From assembly GCA_020438245.1 (NCBI GenBank), contig JAGQUY010000178.1, forward strand, positions 1 through 8,286: a stretch of 8,286 nt of DNA. The letters are read 5' to 3'. The DNA comes from Bacteroidota bacterium (lineage in GTDB: Bacteria > CLD3 > SB21). The position numbers were made by a program, and so were the translations under genes. A model generated the notes under the pieces. It was not told the DNA's origin and did no database searches. It saw nothing but the letters and a program-made list of their open reading frames with translations. Below, one piece after another: positions 6,235 through 8,286 of this stretch; within the stretch, counting starts at the first letter, position 1, and each line of letters starts with the position of its first letter.

Positions 6235-7500
6235 ATGGTAATCCGATTGAGAATAATTTTGGCGATGATTGTGTTTCTTTTTTGCGGAACACTGACCGCT
6301 CAAAAGATATTTACGACGGGCATTCCGTCGTCCATTTATATGGTTCCTCTCTCTGTGGCCGTGGGTGATTTTAACAACGATGGAGCTTTTGATGTTGCAG
6401 TAACCGGCCAGAATGATTTGGACGGAAGCGGGCAGCTATCCATCCTATATGGTCGAGGAGACGGTGGCTTTAAGAACAAGATTGATCTATTGACCGACAA
6501 ATACGCCGTGGATGTACATGCGGTTGACCTGGACAATGACGGACTACTGGATCTGGTCACCGCCAACAAAGACGCTCAGACGCTGAACATCTTCATGAAT
6601 CAAAAATCCGGCGGGTTCAAGACCAAAGACCCCATCAAGGTCAAAGGCGAACCGCGATTTGTGAGCTCGGGTGATTTTAACAAAGACGGCCGACTCGACC
6701 TTGTCGTTGTAGTTGGAAACGAGTTGCATTTTTTCAAGGGATCCAACTATAAGTACACAGGTAGTATATCTTTGGAATCAACACCCGTAGCCATCAGGGC
6801 CGGAGATTTTTCCGGAAGCGGTATATCCCATGTCCTGGTTCGTTTCGCTGACAACGCTTCCGTTGACTTGGTTGCGCCCAATGACCTTTCGTCAAAAATG
6901 ACTGCAGGCATCATCAAACTGGACATGTCCACGACTCCCTATTTTGCCAGACTCGGGTATATTAACGAGGATGATTTTCCTGATGCGGTTCGACTCGGCG
7001 CAGGAGGGAAATCTGTCATTGCGCAGCTCTCCAGTGCCAATGGACTCCTGTTGACGGAGCAGGAGGTTATCCCGGTTGAGCAAGGTACCAATGATTTTGT
7101 GGTAGGGGACTTCAATAAAGACGGCAAAGATGACATTGGAGTCATGGATCCGGCAAATCTGCAGATTCTGATTTATCTGAACGAGAGCCCGGGGTCTCCG
7201 GTCAACAAAAACACGTCCGACATGAAGATGGCGGTCTTGTACGATGCAGACTTTGAAAAGCCAAATACCGTCAACATGGGCATGCTTGCTGCCTATAAAA
7301 ACGCCAGCATGATCATCTATGATCCCAGTGGCAATGCCACGCGCACGTATTTTGAATTCGATGCGGATTTACCGGAAGGTCAGCAATTTGCGCTGGAATG
7401 GAACGGCACCGATGCCAACGACGCGAAGGTTCCTGACGGAACGTATGTTTTCTACTATCGCTTGGGTTCTATCGTGGTTGCAAGGATTTTGAAAAAGTAA
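6235..7500 (+). CDS. secreted FG-GAP/VCBS beta-propeller protein with FlgD-like Ig C-terminal domain
   Basis: A 421-residue exported protein of unknown specific role. A signal peptide covers about 1-22 (basic MVIRLR, a hydrophobic stretch, cleavage near TA-QK); Cys17 does not sit in a lipobox. Six FG-GAP/VCBS-type blades follow at roughly 50-residue spacing, with calcium-loop cores at 45-53 (DFNNDGAFD), 98-106 (DLDNDGLLD), 147-155 (DFNKDGRLD), 191-199 (DFSGSGISH), 242-250 (YINEDDFPD) and 292-300 (DFNKDGKDD). Blades four and five have lost key acidic ligands. Residues about 357-421 (IIYDPSGNATRTY, then LEWNGTDANDAKVPDGTYVFYYRL, in parts, ending ARILKK) match the FlgD-type Ig / Por-secretion C-terminal pattern used as a sorting or surface domain in the FCB group. 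Such proteins usually sit on the surface or bind ligands or partners. The start is 6 bp after selB, without a Shine-Dalgarno, so coupling is likely; dacB follows with no gap. Confidence 0.85.
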   Translation: MVIRLRIILAMIVFLFCGTLTAQKIFTTGIPSSIYMVPLSVAVGDFNNDGAFDVAVTGQNDLDGSGQLSILYGRGDGGFKNKIDLLTDKYAVDVHAVDLDNDGLLDLVTANKDAQTLNIFMNQKSGGFKTKDPIKVKGEPRFVSSGDFNKDGRLDLVVVVGNELHFFKGSNYKYTGSISLESTPVAIRAGDFSGSGISHVLVRFADNASVDLVAPNDLSSKMTAGIIKLDMSTTPYFARLGYINEDDFPDAVRLGAGGKSVIAQLSSANGLLLTEQEVIPVEQGTNDFVVGDFNKDGKDDIGVMDPANLQILIYLNESPGSPVNKNTSDMKMAVLYDADFEKPNTVNMGMLAAYKNASMIIYDPSGNATRTYFEFDADLPEGQQFALEWNGTDANDAKVPDGTYVFYYRLGSIVVARILKK

Positions 7501-8286
7501 ATGCGACGGGTCGCTTTGTTGATACTGATTTTGTGTTCCATCGGGGACCTTTATGCCCAATCCAAACAGGACAAGTACAAGGCCCTGCGTTTGGAGATCG
7601 ATAAACAGATTGATCAGTACTTCGTGGGTAATGCGGAGTGGGGCATCCTGATTCAATCGATTAATAACGGCGACGTCGTCTATGCCCATAACGCCCAAAA
7701 AAATATGATACCTGCATCCAACATGAAATTGTTTTCATCCATCTTTGCGCTGGATAAGCTGGGACCTGATTTCAAATATACCACTTCCGTCTATCTTCGC
7801 GGTTCATATGAAGATGATACAACCTTTGCAGGGGACTTGATCATCCGTGGTATGGGTGACCCGACGATTTCCGGACGATTTCAGGATAATAACGTGACGC
7901 GGATTTTGGAGGATTGGGCAGACAGCCTGCTAGCCCGCCATATCAAGCGAATCAAAGGTCGCATTATTGGAGATGATAACTTTTTCGGCGATGATGCGCT
8001 TGGTCGCCACTGGGAATGGAATGAGGAATCCTACTGGTATTCGGCACAGGTGAGCGGTTTGTCCTTAAATGACAATTGCGTTAATTGGTATATTACGCCA
8101 ACGCACGTCGGAGAAAAGGCTCGCATACTGCTGGATCCTCCAACACAATACCTGCAGGTTGATAATCAGACCATGACAGTCGCAACACCCGGCGAAGCCT
8201 CGACGGTCGATGTCATACGAGGACGAGCGACCAACCACGTCACGGCGGTAGGAAAGATACCGGTGCTTGCCGACACGCGGGTGGGA
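7501..8286 (+). CDS. dacB: D-alanyl-D-alanine carboxypeptidase/endopeptidase, PBP4 (peptidase S13) family, C-terminus cut off
   Basis: PBP4-type enzymes trim D-Ala or cut cross-links in periplasmic peptidoglycan. The reading frame is open for 262 residues to the right edge; the family is about 450-500, so about 45% is missing. A signal peptide (MRRVALLILILCSIGDLYA, about 1-19) precedes the mature part. The nucleophile motif SxxK is Ser73-Asn-Met-Lys76 in PASNMKLFSS. GDLIIRGMGDPTIS (111-124) and RIKGRIIGDDNFFGDD (150-165) are typical of S13 proteins. The SxN motif is Ser188-Leu-Asn190 in SGLSLNDN. The third motif (KTG) lies beyond the window. The ATG at 7501 directly abuts the TAA of the FG-GAP gene (zero gap), with only a weak purine stretch (GAAAAAG) upstream, consistent with translational coupling. 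Identity is secure; the start is the only ATG preceding the signal peptide. Confidence 0.94.
   Translation, partial: MRRVALLILILCSIGDLYAQSKQDKYKALRLEIDKQIDQYFVGNAEWGILIQSINNGDVVYAHNAQKNMIPASNMKLFSSIFALDKLGPDFKYTTSVYLRGSYEDDTTFAGDLIIRGMGDPTISGRFQDNNVTRILEDWADSLLARHIKRIKGRIIGDDNFFGDDALGRHWEWNEESYWYSAQVSGLSLNDNCVNWYITPTHVGEKARILLDPPTQYLQVDNQTMTVATPGEASTVDVIRGRATNHVTAVGKIPVLADTRVG

Noticed and set aside
7369..7698. Minus-strand 109-residue open frame across the FG-GAP/dacB junction
   Set aside because: It is antisense to two well-supported coding regions, including the dacB signal peptide, and has no family features.

Overview
This 8.3 kb window is gene-dense and looks like ordinary chromosome from a bacterium, most likely an uncultured member of the Bacteroidota/Ignavibacteria/KSB1-like (FCB) assemblage. 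Three things suggest this: the YebC N-terminus (MGRIFEKRK type), a secreted FG-GAP protein ending in a FlgD-like Ig domain, and a single-TM TonB-C protein of the kind common in that group. Most starts lack a good Shine-Dalgarno. The taxonomic placement is inference from protein character; there is no rRNA or other marker to settle it. Seven protein genes cover nearly all the sequence. No tRNA, rRNA, CRISPR array, insertion sequence or prophage gene was seen.

The left half (1-4216) is transcribed leftward, in the order rpe, an HcrB-like FAD/[4Fe-4S] subunit gene, a TonB-family gene, yebC and purD, with purD running off the left edge. The last four are closely packed, with gaps of 11, 8 and 68 bp. 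A 137 bp gap between rpe and the HcrB-like gene carries a REP-like palindromic element. A sigma70-like promoter and a strong ribosome-binding site lie in front of rpe, so rpe may lead the run.

The right half (4357-8286) is transcribed rightward: selB, a secreted beta-propeller (FG-GAP/VCBS) protein, and a PBP4-type D-Ala-D-Ala carboxypeptidase (dacB) that runs off the right edge. Gaps are 6 bp and 0 bp, so the three are probably co-transcribed. rpe and selB diverge from a 140 bp intergenic region.

The genes do not form one pathway. rpe (pentose phosphate) and purD (purine synthesis) are housekeeping; yebC and selB act on translation (stalled ribosomes and selenocysteine insertion); the TonB-like, FG-GAP and dacB genes belong to the cell envelope. 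The most distinctive gene is the HcrB-like subunit, whose usual molybdenum and [2Fe-2S] partner subunits are absent from the window. I see no convincing undescribed system here. The observations most worth following are the orphan HcrB-like subunit, the palindromic repeat, the SelB-implied selenoproteome and the FG-GAP protein with a sorting-type C-terminus.
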